Under the pieces are notes generated by a model. The model did not search any database. It was not told where the DNA came from and saw only the letters and a list, made by a program, of their open reading frames with translations. DNA of 5,937 bases, taken from the NCBI GenBank assembly GCA_002496955.1, contig DALZ01000041.1, positions 1,000 to 6,936 of the forward strand. Direction: 5' to 3'. The stretch's first letter is position 1. Each line of letters starts with the position of its first letter. The DNA comes from Euryarchaeota archaeon UBA128 (GTDB lineage Archaea; Thermoplasmatota; Poseidoniia; Poseidoniales; Poseidoniaceae). The position numbers and the translations under genes were made by a program. This document shows, in pieces, positions 5,114 to 5,937 of the stretch.

Positions 5114-5937
5114 ATGCGCAGAACCCGTATTGTTGCGACCATTGGCCCATCATCATCAGATGATGAGATACTCCAGACATTGTTAACAAGCGGTGTCAAT
5201 GTCTGTCGGCTAAATTATTCTCATGGTGAGCCAGAAGACAAGACAGAATTGTACCAAAGAATCAGAGCGTTTGAAGGCAAAATTGGCCGGCCAACATGCA
5301 TACTAGCAGACTTACCGGGGCCAAAGTTGCGCCTTGGTGAATTTAGTGGCATCCACATATTAGCTATGCAGGAAACGGTTGAATTACACTGCGGCATGTC
5401 ACACATGGCTGATGCTAGTGACAGCAAACTACCAGTTCAGTATCCCGGGCTGTCCGCAGAGTTAACCACTGGCGACTTAGTGTTGTTATCCGATGGACTA
5501 ATTCGTTTAGAAGTCATCAGCACTACCGGCCAGGCGGGTGGCGTAGTTACCTGCATAGTCAAGGATGGGGGGCCAATTTCAGCAAGGAAAGGTATCAACG
5601 TACCCGGAACCTTGGTTGATTTACCAGCAATCGGGGTTAAAGACGAACTTGCTCTCAATCATGCACTTGATTCTGGGGCTGATTTGATTGCCGTGTCATA
5701 TGTTAGAACTGCAAATGACTTGCAACCAGCAAGGGATGCGATCAAGCAGCGCGGGTTGTCCACATGGATAGTAGCCAAAATCGAACATCCAATGGCGCTT
5801 AGTCACCTTGAGGAAATTTTAGACAGTGCTGATGTCGTGATGGTTGCACGTGGTGATTTGGGTGTAGAAATACCGCTCGAAGAAGTCCCCATAGCTCAAC
5901 AGAAAATAATTGATAGCGCGCTCGAGCGAGGTATGCC
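5114..5937 (+). CDS. pyk: Pyruvate kinase, N-terminal part (3' end outside window)
   Basis: The enzyme transfers phosphate from phosphoenolpyruvate to ADP, making pyruvate and ATP in the last step of glycolysis in the cytoplasm. The visible 274 codons run without a stop to the window edge; full-length enzymes have about 450-480 residues. The N terminus, RIVATIGPSS (5-14), is typical. CRLNYSHG (31-38) supplies R32, N34 and S36, and DLPGPKLRLG (66-75) supplies D66 and R73. The B (lid) domain spans about 76-170. VSYVRTAND (194-202) is followed by AKIE (221-224), with the catalytic Lys222 and metal-ligand Glu224. VARGDLGVEIP (244-254), with D248, follows, then VPIAQQKII. Lys71, Leu67 and Leu74 match the potassium-independent group of pyruvate kinases. 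The segment after AKIE reads HPMAL, which departs from the usual active-site consensus. ATG 5114 fits the family start; the in-frame ATG at 5090 would add eight residues. The C-terminal allosteric domain is not seen, so regulation cannot be judged. Confidence 0.96.
   Translation, partial: MRRTRIVATIGPSSSDDEILQTLLTSGVNVCRLNYSHGEPEDKTELYQRIRAFEGKIGRPTCILADLPGPKLRLGEFSGIHILAMQETVELHCGMSHMADASDSKLPVQYPGLSAELTTGDLVLLSDGLIRLEVISTTGQAGGVVTCIVKDGGPISARKGINVPGTLVDLPAIGVKDELALNHALDSGADLIAVSYVRTANDLQPARDAIKQRGLSTWIVAKIEHPMALSHLEEILDSADVVMVARGDLGVEIPLEEVPIAQQKIIDSALERGM

Overview
The window looks like archaeal DNA, most probably from a planktonic marine euryarchaeon of the Marine Group II (Poseidoniales) type. 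The evidence is a complete archaeal-style family B DNA polymerase ending in a PCNA-binding peptide, a PKD-domain lipoprotein with a bacterial-type lipobox, a pyruvate kinase with a short leader and an archaeal TATA-like element, and moderate G+C (about 50% in hand-counted lines of the polymerase). The lineage is an inference from gene style; no rRNA or other marker is present.

Layout: all four genes lie on the + strand. (1) Positions 2-1036 are the C-terminal part of a repeat protein whose start lies outside the window. Eight exact-length 126-bp (42-residue) units resemble blades of RCC1/BLIP-II-like beta-propellers. This gene is more A+T-rich than its neighbours and shows DNA-level homogenisation between units. 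(2) Positions 1037-1122 are an 86-bp spacer with two clear hairpins. (3) Positions 1123-3804 encode an intact family B DNA polymerase of 893 residues, with exonuclease and polymerase motifs all present and no intein. (4) Positions 3857-5059 encode a 400-residue secreted lipoprotein with a PKD domain, a second PKD-like domain carrying an Asp-rich calcium-type loop, and a C-terminal beta-sandwich-like domain resembling a P-domain. (5) Positions 5114-5937 encode the first 274 residues of pyruvate kinase, cut off by the window end.

The genes do not form an obvious pathway. The polymerase (replication or repair), the lipoprotein (cell surface) and pyruvate kinase (glycolysis) look like neighbouring housekeeping and surface genes, separated by gaps of about 50 bp. 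A TATA-like element before pyruvate kinase suggests that it can be transcribed on its own. I see no convincing new multi-gene system. The most unusual material is the repeat gene, with two variable patches per unit and signs of long-range exchange between units. The disulfide-rich lipoprotein and the potassium-independence signature in pyruvate kinase are also worth a look.
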